The position numbers were made by a program, and so were the translations under genes. DNA of 64,000 bases from CAZEHS01 sp964424355 (GTDB lineage Bacteria; Bacillota; Clostridia; Peptostreptococcales; Acidaminobacteraceae), in contig CAYRIO010000018.1 in the NCBI GenBank assembly GCA_964424355.1, positions 1 through 64,000 on the forward strand. Reading direction: 5' to 3'. Positions 42,943-51,613 of this stretch are shown here, one piece after another. The notes beneath the pieces were generated by a model, which saw nothing but the letters and a program-made list of their open reading frames with translations, searched no databases and had not been told where the DNA came from. The number at the start of each line of letters is the position of its first letter. Positions within the stretch are counted from its first letter, which is position 1.

Positions 42943-43146
42943 ATGCCCTTGGATATACAACTGGGTGATATTGTAGAAACCCGAAAGCCTCATCCCTGTG
43001 GAGGAACCCGTTTTCAAATCGTAAGGACAGGCATGGATTTCAGAATGGTCTGTCTGACCTGTCAGAAAGAAATCTGGGTGACACGGCCCAAACTTGAGAA
43101 GCGGATTAAAAAGCACCTGCGGCAGGGAGAAATTGTGAATCGTTAG
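42943..43146 (+). CDS. DUF951 zinc-ribbon-like protein
   Basis: 67 aa from the ATG at 42943 with GGAGG upstream. It has the family core KPHPCGGTRFQIVRTGMD and CLTCQKEIWVTRPKLEKRIKK; three Cys residues could bind metal. In other Firmicutes this gene (yyaF/ychF region, yyaB-like position) lies near the origin. Function unknown. Confidence 0.8.
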   Translation: MPLDIQLGDIVETRKPHPCGGTRFQIVRTGMDFRMVCLTCQKEIWVTRPKLEKRIKKHLRQGEIVNR

Positions 43147-43181
43147 AAAATACTAAAAATTTTGAAGTTGTATCGATTATT

Positions 43182-43209
43182 TTGAAATTCTTTTAGGTGG
43201 TGCTATAAT
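43182..43209 (+). promoter_or_regulatory. Promoter of the aminotransferase gene
   Basis: TTGAAA (43182-43187), 16 bp, TATAAT (43204-43209) with a TGC extension. Confidence 0.65.
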
Positions 43210-43255
43210 GAGTCTGGGCAAACCTTTTCCTGATTCGTACCTGGAGGTGTAACGC

Positions 43256-44443
43256 ATGGCACTCAAGTTTGCAGAAAGAATGGAACACATCAAGGCCTCA
43301 GAAATCCGAGAACTCTTGAAACTGACCGCTCGTCCTGAAATCATCTCATTCGCTGGCGGGTTACCCGCACCGGAGCTGTTCCCAGTGGAAGAAATGAAAT
43401 TGATCAGCGTGAAAGTGCTGGAGCAGATGGGGCGGGAAGCGCTTCAATACAGCACCACTGAAGGCTATCAGCCCCTTCGGCAGAAAATTGCCGATCGGAT
43501 GAGCAAGGTGGGAATTACAGCTGATCCTGAGCATATCCTGGTCACCAGCGGTTCCCAGCAAGGTCTTGATTTTTCAGGGAAGATCTTTCTTAATCCCGGG
43601 GATATCGTCTTTTGCGAAAGCCCCAGCTATCTGGGCGCTCTGAATGCTTTTAAAGCGTACCAATGCGAATTTGTGGAAATTCCTACAGATGATCACGGCA
43701 TGGATATGGAAGCCTTGGAGAAAGCGTTCCAGGATTATCCCAACGGCCGCATGATCTATGTTATTCCCGATTTCCAAAATCCCACCGGTCGAACCTGGAC
43801 ACTTGAGCGCCGAAAAAAGCTGATTGAGCTGGCTAATCGGTTCAATCTGCCCATCATCGAAGACAATCCCTATGGCGAACTCCGCTTCGAAGGCGAGTTC
43901 CTGCCGTCTATAAAATCCCTGGATACAGAGGACCGCGTCATTTTCCTCGGTACGTTCTCAAAAACCTTCTGTCCCGGTCTCCGGATCGGCTGGGTCTACG
44001 CCAGCGAGGAGGTCCTGAACAAATTCATCACGGTGAAACAGGGCGCCGATCTCCAAAGCAACAGCATGTCCCAGCGGGAGCTGAACCTCTACCTGGAAAC
44101 GTACGATTTGGACACCCACGTTGAGCGAATCCGACAGGTCTACCACCGCCGCCGTGATCTGATGCTGACCACGATGGAACAGGAGTTCCCGAAATCCGTG
44201 AAATGCACATATCCGGAGGGGGGGCTCTTCACCTGGTGTGTCCTGCCGGCGCACATGAATGCACGGGACCTGATGGTGAAGGCTTTGGAGAGGCATGTGG
44301 CATTTGTTCCGGGCGGCTCATTCTTTCCCAACGGCGGCAATGAAAACACCATGCGGATGAATTACTCCAACATGCCGGAAGATAAGATCGTCGAGGGTAT
44401 CCGGCGGTTGGGTGCAGTACTGAAGGCCGAATTGGGCGAATAA
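43256..44443 (+). CDS. PLP-dependent aminotransferase, class I/II (2-aminoadipate aminotransferase-like)
   Basis: 395 aa. Begins with the family's MALKFAERMEHIKASEIRELLKL segment; ISFAGGLPAPELFP near residue 28; the PLP lysine lies in GTFSKTFCPGLRIGW near 235; IPDFQNPTGRTW near 173. Similar enzymes (LysN, MocR-derived aminotransferases) transaminate 2-aminoadipate, aromatic or branched amino acids. No MocR DNA-binding domain is present. It stands alone, with its own promoter and a hairpin after it. Confidence 0.85.
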   Translation: MALKFAERMEHIKASEIRELLKLTARPEIISFAGGLPAPELFPVEEMKLISVKVLEQMGREALQYSTTEGYQPLRQKIADRMSKVGITADPEHILVTSGSQQGLDFSGKIFLNPGDIVFCESPSYLGALNAFKAYQCEFVEIPTDDHGMDMEALEKAFQDYPNGRMIYVIPDFQNPTGRTWTLERRKKLIELANRFNLPIIEDNPYGELRFEGEFLPSIKSLDTEDRVIFLGTFSKTFCPGLRIGWVYASEEVLNKFITVKQGADLQSNSMSQRELNLYLETYDLDTHVERIRQVYHRRRDLMLTTMEQEFPKSVKCTYPEGGLFTWCVLPAHMNARDLMVKALERHVAFVPGGSFFPNGGNENTMRMNYSNMPEDKIVEGIRRLGAVLKAELGE

Positions 44444-44459
44444 TCCATACGTGTTACTG

Positions 44460-44495
44460 ACAGGCGTTTCCTTGGACTTACCGGGAAACGCCTGT
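44460..44495 (+). terminator. Terminator after the aminotransferase gene
   Basis: A 12-bp stem (ACAGGCGTTTCC at 44460-44471 with GGAAACGCCTGT at 44484-44495), followed by a T-rich stretch. Confidence 0.7.
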
Positions 44496-44523
44496 TCCAA
44501 TTTTCAAGGGGATATAAAAAAAG

Positions 44524-44552
44524 TTGCGTTGGGATACGTGCAGTGATATAAT
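44524..44552 (+). promoter_or_regulatory. Promoter of rpsF-ssb-rpsR
   Basis: TTGCGT (44524-44529), 17 bp, TATAAT (44547-44552) with a TGA extension. Confidence 0.7.
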
Positions 44553-44559
44553 GAGTCGT

Positions 44560-44622
44560 TGATTTGCGAAAGCAATCTCCTTGCTCCTTCGGGGGCCATT
44601 AGAAATGTCCATAGGGAGGTGT
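44560..44622 (+). promoter_or_regulatory. Structured rpsF leader
   Basis: Two possible hairpins: GCTCC-TTCG-GGGGC (near 44584-44597) and GGCCATT-AGA-AATGTCC (near 44594-44610). They lie directly before GGGAGG. rpsF leaders in many bacteria bind S6:S18; I cannot confirm that conserved motif here. Confidence 0.35.
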
Positions 44623-44628
44623 AAACAC

Positions 44629-44916
44629 ATGAGAAAGTATGAAAGCCTTTTTATTCTCCGACCAGATCTTGAAGAGTCCAAGCGCGTTGAGCTGATTGAA
44701 AAGTTCAAAGCCATCGTTAATGCGGATGGTGAGATCGGAACAGTCGAAGAGTGGGGTATGCGGAAACTGGCGTATGAAATCGAGAAATTCCGAGAAGGAT
44801 ACTATGTCCTTTTCAATTTCAAGGCCAACACAACGCTGCCTGCTGAGCTTGAGCGTAACTTCAAGATTGTAGAAGAAGTGATTCGTTACGTTGTCATCAA
44901 TCGTGAAGAGAAGTAG
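44629..44916 (+). CDS. rpsF: 30S ribosomal protein S6
   Basis: 95 aa from the ATG at 44629 (GGGAGGTG upstream). Starts MRKYESLFILRPDLEE; contains EEWGMRKLAYEIEKFREGYYVLFNF. S6 binds S18 in the 30S platform; rpsR is two genes downstream. An upstream in-frame extension is rejected as leader. Confidence 0.96.
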   Translation: MRKYESLFILRPDLEESKRVELIEKFKAIVNADGEIGTVEEWGMRKLAYEIEKFREGYYVLFNFKANTTLPAELERNFKIVEEVIRYVVINREEK

Positions 44917-44931
44917 TCCGGGAGGATCCAT

Positions 44932-45351
44932 ATGAACTGTGTGGTCATGGTGGGTCGATTGACTCGCGATCCGGAACTCCGCTTTATCGCTGGAAGCGGT
45001 AAGGCAGTTGCTACTTTCGCCATCGCAGTAGACCGACCCTTCGCTAAGGAGAAGATAGCTGATTTCTTCAATGTAGTGGTTTGGGGCAAGCCTGCTGAGA
45101 ATGCAGCGAACTATCTGGCCAAAGGTCGGCAGGTCGCGGTGAAAGGGTATCTTCAAAGTCGGTCTTATGATGATAAGACTGGTGTAAAGCGATATGTGAC
45201 TGAAATCGTGGCAGATAATGTCGAGTTCATCGGCGGTGCGGGTGATCGTAAAGAACGCCCTGCCAGCGATTCAGGCCTCGACAGTTTCGGAGAAGATTTC
45301 TCCACTGACGGATTCCAGTCCATTGAAGACGACGATGACATCCCATTCTAG
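44932..45351 (+). CDS. ssb: Single-stranded DNA-binding protein
   Basis: 139 aa. OB fold (VVMVGRLTRDPELRF, FFNVVVWGKPAENAANYLAKG) followed by a short acidic tail ending DDDDIPF, the partner-binding tip. It lies between rpsF and rpsR, as in most Firmicutes. Confidence 0.96.
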   Translation: MNCVVMVGRLTRDPELRFIAGSGKAVATFAIAVDRPFAKEKIADFFNVVVWGKPAENAANYLAKGRQVAVKGYLQSRSYDDKTGVKRYVTEIVADNVEFIGGAGDRKERPASDSGLDSFGEDFSTDGFQSIEDDDDIPF

Positions 45352-45366
45352 AAAGGAGGAAATAAA

Positions 45367-45594
45367 ATGGCAATGATTAAGCGAAGAAAACGCAAGAAGG
45401 TTTGTAACTTCTGTGTAGACAAAACAGATTTCATTGATTATAAAGATATTCGTAAGCTTTCACGTTATCTCACTGATCGGGGGAAAATTCTTCCCCGTCG
45501 TGTAACAGGCAACTGTGCAAAGCATCAGCGTGCGATGACAATGGCTGTGAAGCGGTCACGAATCGTGGCACTTCTACCTTTTGTAAACGATTGA
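45367..45594 (+). CDS. rpsR: 30S ribosomal protein S18
   Basis: 75 aa, basic. Contains YKDIRKLSRYLTDRGKILPRRVTGNCAKHQR. CNFC near the start plus CAKH suggest the zinc-binding (C+) form. AAAGGAGG precedes the start; a terminator follows. Confidence 0.96.
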   Translation: MAMIKRRKRKKVCNFCVDKTDFIDYKDIRKLSRYLTDRGKILPRRVTGNCAKHQRAMTMAVKRSRIVALLPFVND

Positions 45595-45601
45595 TGAATA
45601 G

Positions 45602-45634
45602 AAAGAGAAGTGATTTCGGTCACTTCTCTTTTTT
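45602..45634 (+). terminator. Terminator after rpsR
   Basis: AAAGAGAAGTGA (45602-45613) with TCACTTCTCTTT (45620-45631), then T. Confidence 0.88.
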
Positions 45635-45730
45635 ATTGCCCACTTTTATTGGTGAAAAACAGGCCGTTTTCGCGCTGTCAGGGGTCGGATGGTGTATAAT
45701 AGGAGCAGTGGATAGCGAGGGAGGCCGGGC

Positions 45731-46651
45731 ATGAAACCGTTCAATCAAGGGAGATCATCTCTGGACAAGATTCTCTGGGTGGTGATTCTTATTGGAATGG
45801 TTGCCAACGCCCTGGGCGGGAAATTTTCTCTGGGTGCGTTTTTTTTGATGCCGACTCCTCTCATTGTCTTGAATGTACTGGTCTCCCCAATCAACGCGGG
45901 GGTGATGATCATCGGTACGACAGTTCTGTTCATCGTCGAAAAGGGTTTCCTGGGCGGTACGGCTTTTTTTCTGTTGATCGGTCTATTCAGCCAGCTTCAG
46001 GGGCTTATGATCCGTCGAACGGCCCCCGTATCGCGGACCCTCTTCTGGGGTGTGATTTTTATCCTGGGGAGCAGTCTTTCGCTGACGGCCCTGGGTATGT
46101 TCGATGAAGCCCGTGCCGGCGCGACTCTGTTGAGCTCGGTGGCGAATAACCTGAAGAGTGCAATCCAAGCCAGTGCTTATGGTGATAAATTTACCGCGGA
46201 GGATCTGGCAGGCTTTTTTCCTTTCTTTCTGCTGTACCTCATAGTCATCTTCGCCGCTTCGAATTTCTTTTTATCCCGATGGATTCTTAAAAATAGAGGC
46301 GTTTCGGTAATTTCTCTGGGGACACTTTCAGACTTTCAGTTGCCTCAACGGATTCTTGAAGGTTTTGTTTTCCTGTTTCTCATGGGATACGCAATGGAAT
46401 TTACGGGGTGGAACGGGGGACGGGTTCTGGTGGACACGCTGTTCTATCTGGCGGCCTTCGTGTTCATGTTTCAAGGTCTGGGTGTTTGTGCGTATTATAT
46501 GAAACGCTATGAGGTACCCTTGCCATGGCAGGCGGTTATCCTGGTGGGCCTCCTGGTGCTATCGGGGCCGATTGGCTTAGGTCTTGCGGGCATCTCGGAT
46601 GTTTTAATGGATTTTAGAAAGCAGCGACGAACAGGGGGGGATCGTGGATGA
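45731..46651 (+). CDS. DUF2232 membrane protein (YybS-like)
   Basis: 306 aa, about eight hydrophobic segments, no soluble domain. It matches YybS by position (before gdpP-rplI-dnaB, as in B. subtilis) and by the DUF2232-like architecture. Function unknown; some relatives resemble substrate-binding S components of transporters. It overlaps gdpP by 4 nt. Confidence 0.78.
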   Translation: MKPFNQGRSSLDKILWVVILIGMVANALGGKFSLGAFFLMPTPLIVLNVLVSPINAGVMIIGTTVLFIVEKGFLGGTAFFLLIGLFSQLQGLMIRRTAPVSRTLFWGVIFILGSSLSLTALGMFDEARAGATLLSSVANNLKSAIQASAYGDKFTAEDLAGFFPFFLLYLIVIFAASNFFLSRWILKNRGVSVISLGTLSDFQLPQRILEGFVFLFLMGYAMEFTGWNGGRVLVDTLFYLAAFVFMFQGLGVCAYYMKRYEVPLPWQAVILVGLLVLSGPIGLGLAGISDVLMDFRKQRRTGGDRG

Positions 46652-48639
46652 ATGCAAACCGAATCATTAAGCTTCTGACACCGAACAACCGTGTTTATCT
46701 GTGGATCATCTGTGTTTTTGACCTCATCCTGTTTTCGCAGAACCTTATCTTGGGCGGCATTGGTCTGTTGGTTCTGGTGTACCTGCTCTACTATACGTGG
46801 CACTCGACCCGGGACAGGAACAAGAAATGGATGATGTACATTGACTCCCTTTCCAGCGAAATCGATACCGCATCCCGATATGCGCTTCTGAATGTCCCCA
46901 TTCCCCTGTGTCTGGTGGACTTCGACGGGAACCTCTCCTGGTATAATTCCAGGTTTTCAGAGCTGGTGGAACTCCGGGACTCTTTGGACCAAAATCTGAT
47001 GGGCATGGTGCCGGGAATTGATCTTCAGCGTCTGATAGAAGATCGAAATTTTGAGCAGGAGCTGCGGGTGGGTGACCGGGTTTTCCGGGTCTTGAGCAAC
47101 CTGATCAAAATGGATGACCCCAAGCACAGTGACCGATTCATCCTGATGCTCTATTGGCTGGATATATCTCGGTACAGCCAGTTGAAATCTCTCTACACTG
47201 ACGAAAAGCCCCTGATTGCCCTGGTGCAGGTGGATAATTTCGATGATGTCATGAACGAAACAAAAGAGGACAAGCGGCCCTTTGTCATCAGTGAGATCGA
47301 TCGTCGAATCAATCTGTGGGCAAGCCGGATGAACGGACTTATTAAAAAATATCAAAATGACCGCTATCTGGTGATTTTTGAAAACCGATACCTTGAGAAT
47401 TTGGAAAGCAAACGGTTCTCGCTGCTGGATGAACTGCGTGAGATAGAGGCCGGCAATCGGATCCCTGTTACCCTGAGCATCGGTGTTGGCACCATGGGCA
47501 AGAGCCTCAGCCAGCTGGAAGAGCACGCATTTTCAGCCTTGGAGCTGGCACTGGGCCGCGGCGGCGATCAGGCCGTTGTCCGAAAAAGCGGTGGGTTCGA
47601 CTTCTATGGCGGCAAAACGAAAGCCGTTGAAAAGCGGAACCGCGTCAAAGCCCGAATCATTGCCCACGCATTTCGCCCCATTATCGATGAAAGCGCCCAG
47701 GTGTTCATCATGGGGCACCGCTATCCAGACATGGATTCTTTCGGCGCGGCGGTCGGGATTTACCGGGCGGTGATCAATCGCGGGAAAGATGCCCACATTG
47801 TCTTGGATGAAGTCAATGAGGCGATCAAGAGCATTTATGAAAAATTTCAGGATAATGGGACTTACAGCTTTGTAACCGGTCAGCAAGCAAAGGAGCGGTT
47901 CGGCGAAAAAGATCTGCTGGTCGTGGTAGATACCCACCGCCCCAGCTTTACAGAATGTCCGGATCTGTTGGCCATGACCAGCCGGATTGTGGTATTCGAC
48001 CACCATCGTCGGGGAACCGAAATGATAGAGAACACCCTGCTGAAGTATATGGAGCCCTACGCGTCCTCCACCAGCGAACTGGTCAGTGAAATGATCCAGT
48101 ACATGGAAAACCGCATCAAGATCGATAAGATCGAAGCGGAGGCGCTGCTGGCGGGAATCACTGTGGATACCAAGAACTTCAGTATCAAAACAGGGGTTCG
48201 GACCTTTGAAGCAGCAGCATTTCTCCGGCGTTTCGAAGCGGATACCGCAGTGGTCCGTCAGCTTTTCCAGGATGATCTCAGCACTTTCGTCGCAAAATCC
48301 AATGTCGTTTCGGGAGCTCAGATTTATCGGGACGAGCTGGCGATATCGGTGTGCCGGGAAGAGATAGAGAACATTCGGATGGTGGCGGCCCAAGGCGCGG
48401 ATGCGCTGCTGAATATCAGGGGCATCACCTGCTCCTTCGTCGTTGGACAGCGATCGGATGGAACGACGTTTATCAGCGGCCGGTCCATGGGGGATATCAA
48501 TGTTCAGCTCATATTGGAGAAGATTGGAGGAGGGGGTCACTTGACCGTTGCCGGAGCCCAATTTTTCGATATGGAATTGGATGAAGTGGTTCGAAAACTT
48601 AAACAAGCCATTGATGAGTACTTAGCGGAGGGAGAATAA
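46648..48639 (+). CDS. gdpP: Cyclic-di-AMP phosphodiesterase GdpP
   Basis: 663 aa. Two membrane segments (residues about 15-50), a PAS-like heme/sensor region, a degenerate GGDEF domain (about 180-310) and a DHH/DHHA1 phosphodiesterase (from about 340). Catalytic motifs: GHRYPDMDSFGA, VVVDTHRP, FDHHRRG (DHH motif) and GGGHLTVAGAQ. It hydrolyses c-di-AMP to pApA. It is coupled to yybS (4-nt overlap) and rplI (4-nt gap). Confidence 0.94.
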   Translation: MNANRIIKLLTPNNRVYLWIICVFDLILFSQNLILGGIGLLVLVYLLYYTWHSTRDRNKKWMMYIDSLSSEIDTASRYALLNVPIPLCLVDFDGNLSWYNSRFSELVELRDSLDQNLMGMVPGIDLQRLIEDRNFEQELRVGDRVFRVLSNLIKMDDPKHSDRFILMLYWLDISRYSQLKSLYTDEKPLIALVQVDNFDDVMNETKEDKRPFVISEIDRRINLWASRMNGLIKKYQNDRYLVIFENRYLENLESKRFSLLDELREIEAGNRIPVTLSIGVGTMGKSLSQLEEHAFSALELALGRGGDQAVVRKSGGFDFYGGKTKAVEKRNRVKARIIAHAFRPIIDESAQVFIMGHRYPDMDSFGAAVGIYRAVINRGKDAHIVLDEVNEAIKSIYEKFQDNGTYSFVTGQQAKERFGEKDLLVVVDTHRPSFTECPDLLAMTSRIVVFDHHRRGTEMIENTLLKYMEPYASSTSELVSEMIQYMENRIKIDKIEAEALLAGITVDTKNFSIKTGVRTFEAAAFLRRFEADTAVVRQLFQDDLSTFVAKSNVVSGAQIYRDELAISVCREEIENIRMVAAQGADALLNIRGITCSFVVGQRSDGTTFISGRSMGDINVQLILEKIGGGGHLTVAGAQFFDMELDEVVRKLKQAIDEYLAEGE

Positions 48640-48643
48640 GACG

Positions 48644-49090
48644 ATGAAAGTGATTCTTTTAAGCGATGTAAAGGGAACGGGGAAAAAAGGGGATGTGTTG
48701 GAAGTGAGCGACGGCCACGGCCGTAATTTTCTGATTCCAAAAGGGCTGGCAAGGCCGGCAACCGATTCGACCATCCGGGAACAAGCCCATATCAAAGCCT
48801 CCGTGGCTGATAAGAAATCAAGGGAATTGGCGGAGGCCCAGGCCCACGGCAAGCATATCGAGACCTTGACGGTTCAACTCAAGAGCAAGGCTGGTGAAGG
48901 TGGCAAATTATTTGGATCCTTGACCTCCAAAGATATTGCCGAGGGGCTTGAAAAGCAGCACGGGATCGTATTGGATAAACGAAAAATCCAACTGGAGCAT
49001 GCCATCAAGGATCAGGGAGAAAAAACCGTGGAAATAAAGCTTTATCCCGGTGTCGCTTGCAAATTGAAGATCAACGTCACTGCTGAATGA
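48644..49090 (+). CDS. rplI: 50S ribosomal protein L9
   Basis: 148 aa, the usual length. N-terminal MKVILLSDVKGTGKKGDVLEVSDGHGRNFLIPKGLA, a central helix rich in Lys/Glu and a C-terminal domain with SKAGEGGKLFGSLTSKDIAEGL. Located between gdpP and dnaB as in Bacilli. Confidence 0.96.
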   Translation: MKVILLSDVKGTGKKGDVLEVSDGHGRNFLIPKGLARPATDSTIREQAHIKASVADKKSRELAEAQAHGKHIETLTVQLKSKAGEGGKLFGSLTSKDIAEGLEKQHGIVLDKRKIQLEHAIKDQGEKTVEIKLYPGVACKLKINVTAE

Positions 49091-49098
49091 GCACTCCA

Positions 49099-49133
49099 CT
49101 CTGCCGCGGATTCAATGGGAATTCGCGGCAGAG
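49099..49133 (+). terminator. Terminator after rplI
   Basis: CTCTGCCGCG (49099-49108) with CGCGGCAGAG (49124-49133), followed by CCTTTTC. Confidence 0.75.
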
Positions 49134-49194
49134 CCTTTTCGGAACCGTGAGACGAAATTCAGGTGATTCCCGTTGGCTCCCCATGATATAATAA

Positions 49195-49286
49195 AGAAAC
49201 CCCTGTGCCTATCACGGGGGAAACCGTTAGGCTGCCCAGCAGGTTCTTTTCATCCCGATGCAGGCAATTCAGAAAGGAAGTCCACC
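49195..49286 (+). promoter_or_regulatory. dnaB promoter and leader hairpin
   Basis: Extended -10 TGATATAAT (TATAAT at 49197-49202). The leader then has CCCCTGTG-CCTAT-CACGGGGG (about 49211-49232, with one T-G pair) and further GC-rich sequence up to AAAGGAAG before the start. No known riboswitch was recognised. Confidence 0.45.
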
Positions 49287-50615
49287 ATGGAGCGGATCAG
49301 CCGCACACCTCCCCACAATCTTGAAGCCGAGCAGTCTCTTTTAGGGGCGATGATCCTTGATAAAGATGCCATCGGGGACGGTTCAGAAATAGTCAAACCA
49401 GAAGATTTCTATAAAGAGGCTCATCGTGAAATTTACGAAGCCATCATTGATCTATACAATCTCAATGAGCCGGTGGATTTGATTACGTTGTCCAACGGTC
49501 TGGAGGCAAGAGGTGTCCTGACCCGGGTTGGCGGGATTGGTTACCTCAGCGACCTCACTTCCGCAGGGGCGGCTGCAACGAATGCCCGCTATTATGCGAA
49601 GATCGTTGAAGAGAAATCCATTCTCAGACGCCTGATCCGAGCATCCTCAGAAATTGTGGAGAAGGGGTATGGCGCAGAAGATCCCGCCTCCCTACTGGAT
49701 TTAGCGGAAACCCGGATTTTCGATATCTCTCAAAAGCGGGCCAAGGACGGTTTTGTGCAAATCCAGAGCGTCCTGATGAACACCTTCGACCAAATCGAAA
49801 ATCTATACCTGACTGGCAGTGCCACGACCGGACTGTCTTCGGGATTTACCGATATCGACCGGAAAACCGCGGGTCTCCAGCGCTCGGACTTGATCCTGAT
49901 TGCAGCCCGTCCTTCCATGGGGAAAACGGCATTTGCCATAAACGTCTGCCAGAATGCGGCCATGCAAAGCAATGCCACGGTGGCCATCTTCAGCTTAGAG
50001 ATGTCCAAGGAGCAGCTGGTTCAACGGATGCTCAGCGGCGAAGCCCATATTCCCATTCAAAACCTTCGGACCGGCCGTTTGGAAGCAGAAGACTGGCCTA
50101 AGCTGGTGAATGCCATGGGCCCGCTTTCCAAGGCAGGGGTCTATATCGATGACACCCCAGCCATCACCGTGACGGAGATGCGTGCCAAGTGCCGACGGCT
50201 GAAGATGGAAAAAGGCCTGCACCTGATCATGATCGATTATATCCAGCTGATGTCCGGCGGTGGCAAGGTGGAGAACCGACAGCAGGAAATTTCTCAGATT
50301 TCACGGAGCCTGAAAGGGCTCGCCCGAGAAATGGACTGCCCGGTCATTGCCCTTTCCCAGCTCTCCCGGGCCCCGGAACTCCGGGCAGACCATCGCCCGA
50401 TCCTATCCGATCTTCGTGAATCCGGTGCCATTGAGCAGGATGCCGACATTGTCATGTTCTTATATCGAGATGAATACTACTTTCCGGACTCCGAGAAAAA
50501 GAGTATCGGTGAGGTGATTATCGCCAAACAGCGGAACGGCGAAACTGGGACCGTAGACCTAGCTTGGCTGGGTCAATATACGAAGTTCGCCAATCTCGAC
50601 CGCCATCACGGTTAA
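49287..50615 (+). CDS. dnaB: Replicative DNA helicase DnaB (DnaC of Bacillus)
   Basis: 442 aa from the ATG at 49287 (AAAGGAAG upstream). N-terminal domain PPHNLEAEQSLLGAMI; RecA-like core with Walker A ARPSMGKTAFAINV near 205-218, Walker B LIMIDYIQLM near 315 and ESGAIEQDADIVMFLYR near 380-397. Hexameric fork helicase, loaded by the DnaD/DnaI proteins encoded at 53.7-55.5 kb. Confidence 0.96.
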   Translation: MERISRTPPHNLEAEQSLLGAMILDKDAIGDGSEIVKPEDFYKEAHREIYEAIIDLYNLNEPVDLITLSNGLEARGVLTRVGGIGYLSDLTSAGAAATNARYYAKIVEEKSILRRLIRASSEIVEKGYGAEDPASLLDLAETRIFDISQKRAKDGFVQIQSVLMNTFDQIENLYLTGSATTGLSSGFTDIDRKTAGLQRSDLILIAARPSMGKTAFAINVCQNAAMQSNATVAIFSLEMSKEQLVQRMLSGEAHIPIQNLRTGRLEAEDWPKLVNAMGPLSKAGVYIDDTPAITVTEMRAKCRRLKMEKGLHLIMIDYIQLMSGGGKVENRQQEISQISRSLKGLAREMDCPVIALSQLSRAPELRADHRPILSDLRESGAIEQDADIVMFLYRDEYYFPDSEKKSIGEVIIAKQRNGETGTVDLAWLGQYTKFANLDRHHG

Positions 50616-50627
50616 GGAGTAAAATCA

Positions 50628-51215
50628 GTGACCAATGAACATCAGATCACCGTTGCAGAACTGATGCCCGAAGACATGCCCGACTTTCTGACATGGGGGC
50701 ATCACACCGATCTGCGTTTTTCACACTATGATTTTCCAGAGATCCCGGAATCCCAGTTAATGGACTGGTACCGCGCCAAGAAGATTCCCGTCTTCCGATG
50801 GCTGTATGCCGCAAAAGACGCGGAGGGGGCCTTGCTCGGCTATATGACCGTGAAGAATATCAACTATTTGTTTCGAAAAGCTGAACTGGGGATTGTTTTT
50901 GATCCGGGCCGACTGGGGCAGGGATATGGCACCGAAGCCATGGTCACGTTCTTTAGAATTTATTTTTTTCAGCGGAACATGCGTGAAATCCACTTGCGGG
51001 TGGCCACCTTCAATCACAGAGCACAGCGGGCCTATGAGAAGGTCGGGTTTGAACTGTGCGGCACCCGGAAGGAACCCTTTGAAGAACAGGGGAATAACTT
51101 TGAACTGATTCTGAATCACCCGGAGGATTTCACGATGATGGAGAACTTCCTGATGGCGCAGTTCAACCATATGAAACTGTCTCGGGAACGCTTCATAGCC
51201 CTTCATGGGAAATAA
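50628..51215 (+). CDS. GNAT family N-acetyltransferase
   Basis: 195 aa, start GTG at 50628 with AAGGAG 8 nt upstream. Acetyl-CoA motif A: GRLGQGYGTEAMVTFF near 93-108; VATFNHRAQRAYEKVGFELCGTRKE near 126-150 resembles RimJ/SpeG-like enzymes. Substrate unknown. It starts 12 nt after dnaB. Confidence 0.85.
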   Translation: MTNEHQITVAELMPEDMPDFLTWGHHTDLRFSHYDFPEIPESQLMDWYRAKKIPVFRWLYAAKDAEGALLGYMTVKNINYLFRKAELGIVFDPGRLGQGYGTEAMVTFFRIYFFQRNMREIHLRVATFNHRAQRAYEKVGFELCGTRKEPFEEQGNNFELILNHPEDFTMMENFLMAQFNHMKLSRERFIALHGK

Positions 51216-51286
51216 GGGTTGCTCCGCCGAAGGAAAGGGTTATAATTGAAGAGTAACCACACTGCATTTACAGACGGAGGGAAACC

Positions 51287-51496
51287 ATGAAAGTTACAAA
51301 AGATATGATCATCGCCGATGTGCTGATGAAGGACCGGGCTTTGGCGCCGATCTTCATGATGCACGGCCTGCACTGCCTGGGGTGTGCTGCTGCCAACATG
51401 GAGACAATCGAAGAGGCCGCTTCGGTTCACGGCATTGACGCTGACGCCTTGCTGAACGATCTGAATGAGTTCCTGGCTAAGAATCAAGCAGAATAA
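51287..51496 (+). CDS. DUF1858 protein
   Basis: 69 aa. MIIADVLMKDRALAPIFMMHGLHCLGCAAANMETIEEAA matches the DUF1858 core, with the CLGC pair. The family is often found with hybrid-cluster or redox proteins; its role is unknown. GGAGGG lies 7 nt upstream. Confidence 0.85.
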   Translation: MKVTKDMIIADVLMKDRALAPIFMMHGLHCLGCAAANMETIEEAASVHGIDADALLNDLNEFLAKNQAE

Positions 51497-51500
51497 TCCG

Positions 51501-51525
51501 AGCCCCTTTAACGGGGCTGTTTTAT
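51501..51525 (+). terminator. Terminator after the DUF1858 gene
   Basis: AGCCCC (51501-51506) with GGGGCT (51513-51518), then GTTTTATT. Confidence 0.75.
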
Positions 51526-51558
51526 TATTGCGATTGTCGACCAAAATAAAAAACGAGG

Positions 51559-51587
51559 TTGACAACGGACTGAAGCTCCGCTATTCT
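51559..51587 (+). promoter_or_regulatory. Promoter of bioY
   Basis: TTGACA (51559-51564), 17 bp, TATTCT (51582-51587). No clear BirA palindrome was recognised over it. Confidence 0.65.
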
Positions 51588-51613
51588 TATAAAAACAAGA
51601 GTCGGAGGAATTT

